The notes: generated from the letters alone by a model not told the origin. Counted from the stretch's first letter, positions 27,667 to 36,932 are shown. The stretch: 64,000 nucleotides of DNA from Bacteroides muris (ex Afrizal et al. 2022) (GCF_004793475.1 NZ_SRYZ01000002.1:62001-126000), one strand, 5' to 3'. Numbers and translations are program-made.

Positions 27667-29115
27667 TTAGCACATGATCTCATTTAATATTTCTTTATCG
27701 TCAAAATGGTGTTTGACACCTTTAATCTCTTGATAATTCTCATGCCCCTTGCCTGCAACGAGAATTACGTCTCCCGGTTGTGCCAGCATGCAGGCTGTTT
27801 TGATGGCTTCGCGGCGGTCGGTGATGCTGATGGTTTTCTGCATGTCGTCTTTATCCAGACCTGCCAGCATGTCATTGATGATGTCCTGCGGCTCTTCAAA
27901 GCGCGGGTTATCGGAGGTGATGATGACCCGGTCGCTCAAACGGGCAGATTCTTTGGCCATGATGGGGCGCTTTCCCTTGTCGCGGTTGCCACCGGCGCCC
28001 ACAACGGTAATAACTTTCCCTTTTCCTTCCAGCACTCCGTGAATGGCGTTCAATACATTGACCAGTGCGTCCGGAGTATGTGCATAGTCCACAATGGCGG
28101 TGAAGCCTTTCGGTGAACGGATGGTGTCGAAGCGGCCGGTTACCGGATGTAGCGTGCTGAGGGCAACCAGTACATCTTCTTCTTTCTTGCCTAGCAATAT
28201 GGCGGTACCGAATACTGCCAATAAGTTATAGGCATTGAACTTTCCGATGAAACGCACTGCCAATTCATGGTTGTTGAAGTCAAGTAACATTCCCTCGAAA
28301 TGGGATTCCAGGATTTTGCCTTTGAAGTCGCTGAGACTACGCAAGGAGTAGGTGTATATTTTTGAACGGCTATTTTGTGTCATCACAAGTCCGTTCTTGT
28401 CATCCAGATTGGTCAAGCTGAAAGCTCCTTTTGGCAGTTCGTCGAAGAATTTCTTCTTGGCCTTGAGGTAATTTTCCACTGTCTTATGATAATCTAGGTG
28501 GTCGCGGGTCAGATTAGTGAAAACACCACCGGCAAACTTCAGACCGCTGATGCGCTTCTGGGCAATGGAGTGGGAGCTGACTTCCATGAAGGCGTATTTA
28601 CAGCCGGAATCGGCCATTTTGCCAAGCAGACGATTCAGGGTGATAGGGTCTGGAGTGGTATGTTCGGTCGGTACGGGCTGGTCGTCGATGTAATTGCATA
28701 CGGTGGAAACCAGTCCGACCTTGTAGCCGAAGTAGCGGAAAGTATTATATAATAAGGTAGCGGTGGTCGTTTTTCCATTGGTTCCGGTCACACCGACAAG
28801 TTCCATCTTGGATGTAGGGTCACCATAGAAAGTGGTGGCTACTTTTCCTACAGCATCTTCACTGTCTTTCACCTGAATGTAGGTGATGCCGGTTCTGAGC
28901 TCTTCCGGCAATTCCTCACACAATACTGCAACAGCCCCTTTGTCGATAGCAGCCGGGATATAGGCATGTCCGTCGGTCTGTGTACCACGCATGGCCATGA
29001 ACAGATGTCCGGTTCCTATCAGGCGGGAGTCTATATTCACTCCTGTTATTTCCATGCTTGTATTTCCGATAACCTGAACCGGTTGTATTGTTTTCAACAA
29101 ATCACTTAATTTCAT
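27667..29115 (-). CDS. murE: UDP-MurNAc-L-Ala-D-Glu--meso-diaminopimelate ligase
   Basis: A 482-residue Mur ligase for the third stem-peptide residue. The ATP loop [14 protein letters not shown] is near residue 110. The substrate motif DNPR, in [11 protein letters not shown], points to meso-diaminopimelate rather than lysine. It lies between the transpeptidase gene and mraY. A gene for MurF, the next enzyme, is not in this window. Confidence 0.96.
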   Translation of the reverse strand: MKLSDLLKTIQPVQVIGNTSMEITGVNIDSRLIGTGHLFMAMRGTQTDGHAYIPAAIDKGAVAVLCEELPEELRTGITYIQVKDSEDAVGKVATTFYGDPTSKMELVGVTGTNGKTTTATLLYNTFRYFGYKVGLVSTVCNYIDDQPVPTEHTTPDPITLNRLLGKMADSGCKYAFMEVSSHSIAQKRISGLKFAGGVFTNLTRDHLDYHKTVENYLKAKKKFFDELPKGAFSLTNLDDKNGLVMTQNSRSKIYTYSLRSLSDFKGKILESHFEGMLLDFNNHELAVRFIGKFNAYNLLAVFGTAILLGKKEEDVLVALSTLHPVTGRFDTIRSPKGFTAIVDYAHTPDALVNVLNAIHGVLEGKGKVITVVGAGGNRDKGKRPIMAKESARLSDRVIITSDNPRFEEPQDIINDMLAGLDKDDMQKTISITDRREAIKTACMLAQPGDVILVAGKGHENYQEIKGVKHHFDDKEILNEIMC

Positions 29116-29160
29116 ACCTTATTATATATAATGTATATCCAAATCTTGTTTATTCTCATG

Positions 29161-31323
29161 TTAACGTAGAGTCAGGGCTATGGTCTGTCCTTTCACTATC
29201 CGGCTGCCGCTTGCTATGGATTGGTTCCTCACCCGTCCCACTCCGCTTAGTCTTACTTTCAGTCCTTTGCTCTCTAAAAGGTAGACAGCATCTTTCGCTC
29301 CCATACCGACCACGCTGGGCACGGTGCCTGAGGCCGGTTCCCGGTCTTGCAGGATGACTGCTGCCGGGGCAGCTTGTGTATGCCCCCATTGTTCCTTTTT
29401 TCTTTCTCCGGAGAACTGTTTCTGAACGGGTACTTTCAAATCGTTCAATACTAGGAGTGCTTCGTTCATCTCTCCGGCTTTCACAGGAGGAATCACATTG
29501 GTGGTACTGTCTATAGCATTGCGTATGTCAAAACGCAGGTTTTTGGCATAAACTCTTTCCGCTATTTTCCCAAAGACACTACCTGCCATCAAGCCGCCCG
29601 AAGCCGGCAACCCGGGCTTCTGGATGGAAACTATACAACTGTATTTGGGTGCTTCCGAAGGGAAATAGCCGCAGAAACTTACCAGATAGTTCACGCGTCC
29701 CGCTTTATATCCGGCTGCTCCTTGTGAAATCTGTGCCGTACCCGTCTTGCCTGATACGGAGAACTGTTTGCTGCCGGCAGGTTTTGCCAGTCCTTGTGAC
29801 ACCACTTTCTGAAGGATTTCACGGATTTGTGTCAGGGTACGGTCGGAACATATCTTGGAATTGATTACTTCCGTAGGATATTCTTTCACTACCTCACCGT
29901 CCTTTACCGCTGCTTTCACAAACTTGGGGCGTACCATGGTTCCGTTGTTGGCTATGGCATTGTAGAAGGTCAGTATGTTTATGGGAGGTATCTGGGTCTC
30001 GTAACCGATACTCATCCATGGCAAAGTCGTTTTGGCAAAATAACGTTCTTTAGGTCCTTTGATGTTGGGCTTCCCTTCGCCGGGTATTTGCAGATGAAGC
30101 GGCTGGTTGAGGCTCATACGCTTCAAACCGTCCACGAACTTCTGCGGATTATCCTTGTAGTACTTGTCGATGAGGTAGGAGACACCCACATTGGAAGAAA
30201 CTTCCAGAATACGTGTCACATCTATCTTTCCGTAACCTCCCCGGCGCCAGTTGTGATCTCTCATCTTACTGCCGTACATATTCATAATGCCGTTGCCCGT
30301 GTCTACTTCGGTATCCGGGGTTATTTTCCCGTCTTCCAGTGCCACCATAATGGAGGCTGTCTTAAAGGTGGAGCCCGGTTCCAACATATCGCTGATGGCA
30401 TTACTGTTCATTTCATAGTAATTGCCGTCCCCGGCTTTCATCATGTTGACAATGGCCTTTATTTCTCCGGTAGCCACTTCCATCAGTACGGCTACTCCGA
30501 CGTTGGCATTGATTTCCTTCAGCTTGTCCACCAGAGCTTTTTCGCAGATGTCCTGCATGCCTACGTCGAGGGTGGATATGATGTCACAACCGTCTATCGG
30601 GGGAATGTCTACGATGTCCAGGTATTTGTTCATCACCTTCTGGCGGTGGGTAATACCGTTCCGTCCTTTCAGTAGGGTATCGAAGGCCAACTCAATGCCG
30701 TTGCGGGCTCCCATGGCCGTATCGGCATAAAGACGGCCCAAGGTTTGGGCAGCCAAAGAACCGAATGGTTTTTTACGCTGGTTATATGTCTGTTCGTGAA
30801 AACCGCCTTTATATTTGTTCATTTTGAATACGGGTAACCGCTTGGCTTCCTTATACTGAATGTAAGAGATGCGCCGGTTGCGGTTGGGAAGAATGTTGTA
30901 GTTCCGGCTCTTCATTTCCCGCCCCTTGCGCAGATGGTTTTTGAAGGTGGCAGTACTGATGTCCGGAAAAATTTGATGAAGCCCGATACAGATAGAATCG
31001 AAATTGGCTTTCCAGATAGAATCCTTACGCTGTTGGTCTTTTTTGCGGCGCTTCTCATCTCTTTCGCTCGACATAAAATCCATGAAGATTTTGTATTCCG
31101 GCAGAGAACTTGCCATCAGTTTGCCATCCGAGGACAGAATATTTCCCCGGTTGGGCTTTACCGTTACATTCTCTTTTACGAAGCGGTCGGCTACATCGTG
31201 CCAGTACTGTCGCTCGGCAAACATAATCATGGCGCCTTTCACGACAATAGCTATCCCCGTCAGCCCTATGAGTAGGACGACGAAGAAGTAACGGTTCATT
31301 ATGTTTTTTTGATTTACAGCCAA
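29161..31323 (-). CDS. ftsI: Septal penicillin-binding transpeptidase FtsI/PBP3 with PASTA domain
   Basis: A 720-residue class B penicillin-binding protein. One N-terminal membrane anchor is followed by the pedestal. The transpeptidase domain has Ser318 in STFK, SSNVG and SGKTGTAQ. A single PASTA domain (VPSVVGMGAKDAVYLL onward) closes the C-terminus. The start is ambiguous: the long form begins at TTG (31323), and an ATG at 31299 gives a protein 8 residues shorter. The upstream repeat aligned with that before dut places the lost initiator near 31323, so I keep the long form. It crosslinks septal murein with FtsW. Confidence 0.92.
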   Translation of the reverse strand: MAVNQKNIMNRYFFVVLLIGLTGIAIVVKGAMIMFAERQYWHDVADRFVKENVTVKPNRGNILSSDGKLMASSLPEYKIFMDFMSSERDEKRRKKDQQRKDSIWKANFDSICIGLHQIFPDISTATFKNHLRKGREMKSRNYNILPNRNRRISYIQYKEAKRLPVFKMNKYKGGFHEQTYNQRKKPFGSLAAQTLGRLYADTAMGARNGIELAFDTLLKGRNGITHRQKVMNKYLDIVDIPPIDGCDIISTLDVGMQDICEKALVDKLKEINANVGVAVLMEVATGEIKAIVNMMKAGDGNYYEMNSNAISDMLEPGSTFKTASIMVALEDGKITPDTEVDTGNGIMNMYGSKMRDHNWRRGGYGKIDVTRILEVSSNVGVSYLIDKYYKDNPQKFVDGLKRMSLNQPLHLQIPGEGKPNIKGPKERYFAKTTLPWMSIGYETQIPPINILTFYNAIANNGTMVRPKFVKAAVKDGEVVKEYPTEVINSKICSDRTLTQIREILQKVVSQGLAKPAGSKQFSVSGKTGTAQISQGAAGYKAGRVNYLVSFCGYFPSEAPKYSCIVSIQKPGLPASGGLMAGSVFGKIAERVYAKNLRFDIRNAIDSTTNVIPPVKAGEMNEALLVLNDLKVPVQKQFSGERKKEQWGHTQAAPAAVILQDREPASGTVPSVVGMGAKDAVYLLESKGLKVRLSGVGRVRNQSIASGSRIVKGQTIALTLR

Positions 31324-31327
31324 TGTT

Positions 31328-31360
31328 ATTTACGATTTAACGATTTACGATGTACTATTG
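31328..31360 (-). repeat. Leader repeat before ftsI
   Basis: On the minus strand, CGTAAATCGTTAAATCGTAA and its flanks match the leader words before dut, prfB and dgt. In the alignment with dut the initiator ATG position corresponds to TTG/TGG here. Confidence 0.65.
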
Positions 31361-31385
31361 AAATTACTTTATTCTCAATTCTCCA

Positions 31386-31736
31386 TTATTTTAGTAAGTA
31401 CGGCGGATTAGTGGAAGTCTGCAAATCGCTTTCTTTGGTGGCGATATATTCCTCGATGCGCGATTGGCGGCTCCGTTCCATCAATTCTGAACTACGTGTC
31501 AAGGCGTCGTACTTGATGTCTATCAGCTCTTTTTTAAGATTGTCTATCTCAATCAGCTGCAGTTGGCATTCGTAACGGTTGTTGATGTAAATAATGATAA
31601 GCACTATGATAAGGAACAGCAATCCGGCTTGGCGGCGAAAGAAGTCTGTGGCCAGTATGTCGCCTCCGATGATGTTCTTCAGTGAGGTGCGTTTTTTCAC
31701 CTTCTCCGTATTCTTTTCTTCTTGCTTCTTTTCCAT
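31386..31736 (-). CDS. FtsL-like divisome protein
   Basis: A 116-residue bitopic protein. A basic cytoplasmic N-terminus of about 37 residues is followed by one membrane helix (FLIIVLIIIYI), then a predicted coiled coil. The family is recognised mainly by position between rsmH and ftsI and by topology. FtsL joins FtsB and FtsQ to activate FtsW-FtsI. It lies 6 bp after rsmH. Confidence 0.78.
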   Translation of the reverse strand: MEKKQEEKNTEKVKKRTSLKNIIGGDILATDFFRRQAGLLFLIIVLIIIYINNRYECQLQLIEIDNLKKELIDIKYDALTRSSELMERSRQSRIEEYIATKESDLQTSTNPPYLLK

Positions 31737-31742
31737 TGCTAG

Positions 31743-32669
31743 TCACTGATTGTTCATTACTTTTTCTGCAATTCTCAGTTTGGCACTTCGCGAACGCGGA
31801 TTGCGTTCTATCTCTTCCTTGTCCGGTACGATTACTTTGTTGTTGACCAGCCGGAACGGGGTCAGCACATTCCCGAAGAAATCTTTTTCGGCTTTGCCTT
31901 CCACATTGCCGGTTTTCATGATATTCTTCACTATACGGTCTTCCAAGGAGTGATAGGTTATCACCACTAGGCGACCTCCCGGCTTTAGTGCTTTTGTTGC
32001 TGCATATAGCATTTCCTTCAGTGCCTCCATTTCTTGGTTTACTTCAATGCGCAATGCTTGAAATACCTTTGCCAGTTCTTTCTTCTCACGTTCGCGGTCG
32101 AAGAGTGGCTTAACGATTTCCAAGAATTCACCGATGGTGGCAATTCTCTGCGTTGCCCGTGCCTTGACAATGACAGATGCCAGTTTCCGGCTGTTTTTCA
32201 GCTCGCCATACAAATAAAAGATATCGGCCAGCTTTCCTTCTTCGCAAGTATTTACAATGTCGGCAGCAGTCAGGCCGGCACGCTTGTTCATACGCATATC
32301 CAGTGCCCCGTCGAAACGGAAGGAGAATCCCCGTTCGCTGTCATCAAAATGATGGGAAGATACGCCGAGGTCGGCAAGTATGGCATCCACTTTTTCAATG
32401 CCGTGATAGCGTAGGAAGTTGTGCAGGTAGCGGAAGTTGCTGCGTACGAATGTAAAATGCGGGTTGTTCACAATGTTGCGTTCCGCATCCTCGTCCTGGT
32501 CGAAGCTTAACAGCCGGCCGCCGTCTTCCAGACGTGACAGTATCTCGCGCGAATGCCCTCCTCCGCCAAACGTCACGTCTACATACGTGCCGTCCGGGCG
32601 GATGTTCATTGCATCTACGCTTGGCATCAGCAATACGGGGGTATGATATGTTATTTCTTCTTTCATCAT
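31743..32669 (-). CDS. rsmH: 16S rRNA (cytosine-1402-N4)-methyltransferase
   Basis: I start at the ATG at 32669 (MMKEEITYHTPVLL), 309 residues, which leaves a 7-bp gap after mraZ. A longer frame from 32729 would overlap mraZ by over 50 bp. The SAM-binding motif VDVTFGGGGHSREIL and the DLGVSSHHFD motif are clear. RsmH methylates the P-site base of 16S rRNA. Second gene of the cluster. Confidence 0.95.
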   Translation of the reverse strand: MMKEEITYHTPVLLMPSVDAMNIRPDGTYVDVTFGGGGHSREILSRLEDGGRLLSFDQDEDAERNIVNNPHFTFVRSNFRYLHNFLRYHGIEKVDAILADLGVSSHHFDDSERGFSFRFDGALDMRMNKRAGLTAADIVNTCEEGKLADIFYLYGELKNSRKLASVIVKARATQRIATIGEFLEIVKPLFDREREKKELAKVFQALRIEVNQEMEALKEMLYAATKALKPGGRLVVITYHSLEDRIVKNIMKTGNVEGKAEKDFFGNVLTPFRLVNNKVIVPDKEEIERNPRSRSAKLRIAEKVMNNQ

Positions 32670-32676
32670 CTGTTGT

Positions 32677-33153
32677 TTATAGCTTGTTTTCGTCACAACA
32701 AATATTTTCGTCTCCCAACAGTTCTTCAAGAGCCTCGCCGAACTCGTCGGGGGTCATGAATGGTTGGTCGGCACGTTCCTTGGCCCAAATCTCTATAGTG
32801 TTGTCCACGCCAATGAAGCGGACATCACTTTGTATACCCGCCATTTGCAGGTAACGTTTGGGGAGCAGGATGCGTCCGTTCCCGTCAGGGGTCACGACTT
32901 CCGCGTCACTTACGAACTGGCGGAAAATCATTTGTTGCTTGGCGTTCCATTTATTCAGCCGGTGGCGAAGTTGGTTTTGAGTGGCAAACCATACACTTTC
33001 CGGGTAGAGCACCAGGCAATCCTGATACACGTCCTTGCGCAATACGAGTCTTTCTTCAGAAGCGGCCTGCAGCTGTTTCCGGAAAGTAGCAGGGATGAAA
33101 ACTCTTCCTTTTGCATCTGCCTTAGCCTCGATGTTGCCTAAGAATTGTATCAT
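32677..33153 (-). CDS. mraZ: Transcriptional regulator MraZ
   Basis: A 158-residue protein with two SpoVT-AbrB repeats, the first starting near FLGNIEAKADAKGRVFIPA and the second near NGRILLPKRYL. MraZ forms rings that bind TGGGN repeats and represses its own cluster in other bacteria. It is first in the dcw cluster, and two such boxes lie in its promoter. The acidic C-terminal tail is slightly longer than usual. Confidence 0.95.
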   Translation of the reverse strand: MIQFLGNIEAKADAKGRVFIPATFRKQLQAASEERLVLRKDVYQDCLVLYPESVWFATQNQLRHRLNKWNAKQQMIFRQFVSDAEVVTPDGNGRILLPKRYLQMAGIQSDVRFIGVDNTIEIWAKERADQPFMTPDEFGEALEELLGDENICCDENKL

Positions 33154-33180
33154 TTTTTACCTTATTATAATAAGCGACGG

Positions 33181-33213
33181 TAAAAGTACGCATTTCCCCA
33201 CAATTCCCCACAA
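33181..33213 (-). promoter_or_regulatory. mraZ promoter with two MraZ-type boxes
   Basis: On the minus strand a TTG (33211-33213) and TACTTTTA (33181-33188) form a plausible promoter about 28 bp before mraZ. Between them lie two direct repeats, TGGGG at 33206-33210 and 33196-33200, separated by 5 bp (10-bp period). That is the layout known for MraZ operators. The 400 bp beyond it (33220-33626) hold no gene I can support. Confidence 0.65.
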
Positions 33214-33626
33214 TCTTTTGACTAAAATCTTAAGAAGAAGTTTTCAACACCTTGTTGATAGTTTATTCGTTTGATAATGAAGCTACTTTTGAAATGCTTT
33301 GCTGGTGGGGGATTTGTGCGGTTTCTCTAAAAAAACAGTGAGGAGATGATGGCTTTCAGGATGAAAATCAGGCTGAGTAAGCAGGCAGGAGATGTGTCGG
33401 GTGGAAAGGCGGTCACACGGGCATTTGGATGCTGCCGCACCGCACATTGGCTGAGACTGTACGTAGGGTCGCACCTGTGCACCGGAGCCACATAGCATGG
33501 ATATCCCCGGTGTAGGCATATGTTTCTCTTTAGGTATCTTGATTGGTGTCTTATGATTGCCCAAGATAAACGTGTTTACTTTTTATTCGGCCAATCGATA
33601 AACAATTCTTTGTTGGTCCTACTCTT

Positions 33627-34130
33627 TTATCTGAAATCTTTCAGTTCTTGTTGCAGTTTCTGGCGGGTAAAGAAGATGCGGCTTTTTACTGTTCCAAGTG
33701 GGAGTCCCAGCTTTTCTGCGATTTCACGATACTTGAAACCGGAAACGTGCATGGAGAAAGGAATCTTGTACTCACGTGGCAGGGCATTGACAATGCGGTG
33801 CATTTCTTTCAGGTCGTAGGCGCTCTCTGTGCTGTCGAGTGCGAGGTCATGTGGCGTGTTCAGGTGATAGAGGTTGTCTGTGGTATCTACAAACGTCTGG
33901 TCGCGTACCACTTTGCGGTAATTGTTGATGAAAATATTGCGCATGATGGTATATATCCATCCTTTAAAGTTGGTATCAGGTGTATATTTCTCTTCATTGT
34001 CCAGAGCTTTTAATGATGTCTCTTGAAGCAGGTCGTTGGCCTCTTCGCGGTTGGAGGTTAATTTGTATGCAAAGCGTAATAAGTCGTTTTGAACTCCGAG
34101 CAGGTCTTGGGTAAATGTTCTGTTATTCAT
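33627..34130 (-). CDS. ECF-type RNA polymerase sigma factor
   Basis: A 167-residue sigma-70 family protein containing only regions 2 and 4. Region 2 includes LRFAYKLTSNREEANDLLQETSLKA and GWIYTIMRNIFIN; region 4 is a helix-turn-helix (YREIAEKLGLPLGTVKSRI). No anti-sigma gene lies on either side, so control must be through another route. A TAGTTTTG box (34172-34179) lies about 42 bp upstream. Its regulon cannot be told from the sequence. Confidence 0.9.
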   Translation of the reverse strand: MNNRTFTQDLLGVQNDLLRFAYKLTSNREEANDLLQETSLKALDNEEKYTPDTNFKGWIYTIMRNIFINNYRKVVRDQTFVDTTDNLYHLNTPHDLALDSTESAYDLKEMHRIVNALPREYKIPFSMHVSGFKYREIAEKLGLPLGTVKSRIFFTRQKLQQELKDFR

Positions 34131-34171
34131 AATGGATATTTTTAAAATTATCGTTCGTTTTATTGATGATG

Positions 34172-34179
34172 CAAAACTA
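34172..34179 (-). promoter_or_regulatory. -7 element of the ECF sigma gene
   Basis: TAGTTTTG on the minus strand matches TAnnTTTG, suggesting transcription by the primary sigma factor rather than autoregulation. Confidence 0.45.
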
Positions 34180-34315
34180 CGGGTGATTCTTCTTTCTGGC
34201 AGGTGGAAATCAAACTTCTTTTGAGCTAAAATCTAACAATTGGCAGTTTTCGGGTGGTTTTAGTTAGTTTTCAGTGCATTGTTTTTATGCGTTTCTTTCA
34301 ATTTGATTCCTATAA

Positions 34316-34396
34316 ATGAAATCTATCAGTTTGTTGTGGTTTCTTGTTGTATTGGGGGTAAGTTGCAGCCGGCTGGTTATGAAGGAATTTAAATAG
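34316..34396 (+). pseudogene. Possible remnant of a small lipoprotein
   Basis: An ATG at 34316 opens a 26-residue frame with a good lipoprotein signal (LWFLVVLGVSC), ended by TAG at 34394. The same frame continues after the stop for about 22 more residues. It may be a truncated lipoprotein gene or chance. It lies in the 560-bp gap between the sigma gene and glsA; the rest of that gap holds only promoter motifs and a short 21-bp direct repeat (34581-34618). Confidence 0.35.
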
Positions 34397-34634
34397 AACT
34401 TAATCCGGTGTGCGACCAAGAATAGCTATCCTGATTTTGTATATGATATTATCGTGGAAGCGTAACGGCTTGAATGAGTTTATGCGCGAAATATAAGAGA
34501 TGAGGCGATGATGGAGAAGGGAATCTTGAATTCCGGGCAGATGGATTTCGAACACACTTTCGGGGGGAGAAACTGTCGATTGATAGTTTTTAGGTGCTAT
34601 TTGATAGATTTTGGGTGCAGTTTTCTGTCATTTT

Positions 34635-34667
34635 TTTGCGATTAATTAAAAAGATAAGTTAATTTTG
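34635..34667 (+). promoter_or_regulatory. Promoter of glsA-glsB
   Basis: TTTG (34635-34638), a 21-bp spacer and TAATTTTG (34660-34667) fit the Bacteroides promoter. They lie 25 bp before the chosen glsA ATG and rule out an in-frame TTG start at 34665. Confidence 0.65.
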
Positions 34668-34691
34668 CGCATTCATTTCATCAAAAGAAGA

Positions 34692-35510
34692 ATGGCTGAC
34701 GACTCTTTATTTTTGATTGACATAGACAAAATACTTCGGGAAAAGGCTCCGAAGCAGTCTAAGTATATCCCCAAGTTCGTGGTTTCTTATTTGAAGCATA
34801 TCGTTCATCAAAAGGAATTGAATGTCTTTTTGCGGGAGTCGAAAGATAAAGTCGGTGTAGATTTTCTGAAGGCTTGTCTGGAGTTCCTTGATGCCAATAT
34901 TGTGGTAAAGGGGGAGGAGAATCTGCCTAAAGAAGGACTTTATACTTTTGTATCCAACCATCCTTTGGGTGGGCAGGACGGAGTGGCGTTGGGTTATGTC
35001 CTGGGCACCTTTTATGGTGGCAAGGTGAAATATATGGTCAACGACTTGCTGATGAACCTGCACGGACTGGCACCGCTCTGCATCCCCATTAACAAGACGG
35101 GAAAGCAGGCCAAGGACTTCCCGAGGATGGTGGAGGCGGGATTTGCTTCGGATAATCAGCTCATCATGTTTCCCGCAGGGCTCTGTTCGCGTAGGCAGAA
35201 TGGGGTCATCCGTGACTTGGATTGGAAAAAGACCTTTATCGTGAAGAGTGTCGAAGCCCACCGTGATGTAGTTCCCATCCACTTCGAGGGGCGGAACTCC
35301 AACTTCTTTTATAATCTTGCCAATTTTTGTAAGATGTTGGGCATCAAGTTCAATATAGCCATGCTCTACTTGGCAGATGAAATGCTGAAGAACCGTCATA
35401 AGACATTTACCATCACCATAGGGAAACCTATCCCCTGGCAAACTTTCGACAAATCGAAAACTCCGGCCGGATGGGCGCAATATGTGAAGGATATTGTATA
35501 TAAATTGTAG
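34692..35510 (+). CDS. glsA: Glycine-lipid O-acyltransferase GlsA (PlsC-like)
   Basis: A 272-residue acyltransferase of the PlsC/LPLAT fold. The catalytic His-Asp block reads NHPLGGQD, with five rather than the usual four residues between His and Asp. A second block (FPAGLCSRR) and a third (VPIHFEGRNS) follow. Paired with the GNAT-type acyltransferase next to it, it matches the Bacteroides GlsA/GlsB route. In that route GlsB joins a 3-hydroxy fatty acid to glycine and GlsA esterifies the hydroxyl with a second acyl chain. I start at ATG 34692. Confidence 0.8.
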   Translation: MADDSLFLIDIDKILREKAPKQSKYIPKFVVSYLKHIVHQKELNVFLRESKDKVGVDFLKACLEFLDANIVVKGEENLPKEGLYTFVSNHPLGGQDGVALGYVLGTFYGGKVKYMVNDLLMNLHGLAPLCIPINKTGKQAKDFPRMVEAGFASDNQLIMFPAGLCSRRQNGVIRDLDWKKTFIVKSVEAHRDVVPIHFEGRNSNFFYNLANFCKMLGIKFNIAMLYLADEMLKNRHKTFTITIGKPIPWQTFDKSKTPAGWAQYVKDIVYKL

Positions 35511-35554
35511 AGAGACTGTATTTGTATTTAAAGAAGAACTACTAACAAAGAAAT

Positions 35555-36532
35555 ATGGAAGATGTAATTGCACCGATAAGCAAGGAACTGCTGAAAGCGG
35601 AGTTGACTGAGGAGAAGCGCCTGCGTATGACTAATAGAAGTCATAACCAGATATATATCATTACTGCCCAAGACTCTCCGAATACCATGAAGGAAATCGG
35701 CCGTTTGCGCGAGATTGCATTCCGCGCTGCGGGAGGAGGAACGGGCAAGTCAATGGATATTGACGAATATGACATCATGGACAACCCGTACAAGCAGCTC
35801 ATTGTATGGAATCCGGAAGCCGAAGAAATCTTGGGAGGATACCGTTATATCTTGGGTACGGATGTGCGTTTCGACGCGCAGGGAGCTCCTATTCTGGCCA
35901 CTGCCCACATGTTCAACTTCTCGGACAAGTTCCTGAAGGATTATCTTCCTATGACTATCGAGCTGGGGCGGTCTTTTGTTACGTTGGAGTATCAGTCTAC
36001 GCGTACCGACAGTAAGGGACTGTTTGCATTGGATAATCTGTGGGATGGCTTGGGCGCACTGACGGTAGTCATGCCCAATGTGAAATATTTCTTCGGAAAG
36101 GTGACCATGTATCCCAGCTATCACCGTCAGAGCCGTGATAAGATTCTTTATTTCCTTCGGAAGCATTTTGCCGATAAGGACAATTTGATTACTCCGATGA
36201 AACCGTTGATTCTGGAATCGGACGAGAATGAATTGGATGCTCTCTTCTGTAAAGAATCTTTTAAGGAAGACTATAAGATTTTGAATTGTGAAATCCGTAA
36301 GGTGGGTTACAATATTCCTCCGTTGGTGAATGCCTATATGAGTCTTAGCCCTACCATGCGCATGTTCGGTACAGCCATCAATTACGGTTTCGGTGATGTG
36401 GAGGAAACGGGCATCTTGATTGCTGTGGACGAGATTCTGGCAGATAAGCGTATCCGTCACATCGAGTCATTCATAGCGAACGAACCGGAGGCGTGCAAGT
36501 TTACGTCGGGAGCGAATAAGGTAGTTTCTTGA
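35555..36532 (+). CDS. glsB: Glycine N-acyltransferase GlsB (OlsB-like GNAT)
   Basis: A 325-residue protein of the hemolysin/OlsB acyltransferase family in the GNAT fold (MKEIGRLREIAFRAAGGGTG, LGGYRYILG, ELGRSFV). In Bacteroides its relative makes N-acyl-3-hydroxy glycine (commendamide), the precursor of glycine lipids that help fitness in the gut. It lies 44 bp after glsA and shares its promoter. The acceptor (glycine rather than ornithine) is inferred from the phylum, not from a visible residue. Confidence 0.8.
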   Translation: MEDVIAPISKELLKAELTEEKRLRMTNRSHNQIYIITAQDSPNTMKEIGRLREIAFRAAGGGTGKSMDIDEYDIMDNPYKQLIVWNPEAEEILGGYRYILGTDVRFDAQGAPILATAHMFNFSDKFLKDYLPMTIELGRSFVTLEYQSTRTDSKGLFALDNLWDGLGALTVVMPNVKYFFGKVTMYPSYHRQSRDKILYFLRKHFADKDNLITPMKPLILESDENELDALFCKESFKEDYKILNCEIRKVGYNIPPLVNAYMSLSPTMRMFGTAINYGFGDVEETGILIAVDEILADKRIRHIESFIANEPEACKFTSGANKVVS

Positions 36533-36557
36533 AAGAAATATCAGAGAGAATAGTGTG

Positions 36558-36600
36558 AAGCGTAGCAAACCGGCTGAAAGGCCGTTTGCTACGCTTTTCC
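36558..36600 (+). terminator. Terminator after glsAB
   Basis: AAGCGTAGCAAAC (36558-36570) pairs exactly with GTTTGCTACGCTT (36584-36596), with an inner GGC/GCC pair and a short T run. The stretch 36600-36860 beyond it shows no gene. Confidence 0.8.
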
Positions 36601-36865
36601 TGTTTTAAAGTCAGACTCGACCGGTTTTGGTAAGTGACTTTTCCTAAGAAGTTGTTGGGATGAGATTCAATAGGTTTTAAAGAGGTGCCGTATGGTTTCA
36701 AGTATGATTTATCACAAGCAGATAGACATCATGAATATCAATGGCTGGCTCAGACGATTAATCTGGGCGCATCATCCGCCTATACCTGAATGTTCTATTT
36801 ATTGTGTTCCCAATGCTTGTAATGGGATTGCCAATCTTAAAATATAGTCTGAATATTTGCATATC

Positions 36866-36909
36866 TTGTTTATTTTGTTTATTTTGTTTATTTTGTTTAT
36901 TTTGTTTAT
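36866..36909 (+). repeat. 9-bp tandem repeat upstream of the NVEALA gene
   Basis: TTTGTTTAT is repeated about five times with an exact 9-bp period (G at 36868, 36877, 36886, 36895 and 36904). Each copy offers a TTTG, the -33 word of Bacteroides promoters. It ends 35 bp before the ATG of the next gene. Confidence 0.85.
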
Positions 36910-36932
36910 GTTTATATTACTAATCTTTTAAA

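Noticed and set aside
32670-32729. Longer rsmH start overlapping mraZ
   Set aside because: The extra 20 residues lie inside the mraZ coding end and precede the conserved MMKEEITYHTPVLL start.
17166-33153. A rearranged or incomplete dcw cluster
   Set aside because: Missing murF and ddl is usual for Bacteroidales; the gene order is otherwise standard and all frames are intact.
33283-33564. 93-codon minus-strand frame between mraZ and the sigma gene
   Set aside because: Pro/Cys/His-rich composition without family resemblance, no promoter and no codon bias like that of neighbours.
33627-34130. ECF sigma with anti-sigma pair
   Set aside because: No gene with an anti-sigma membrane topology is on either side; neighbours are mraZ and glsA.
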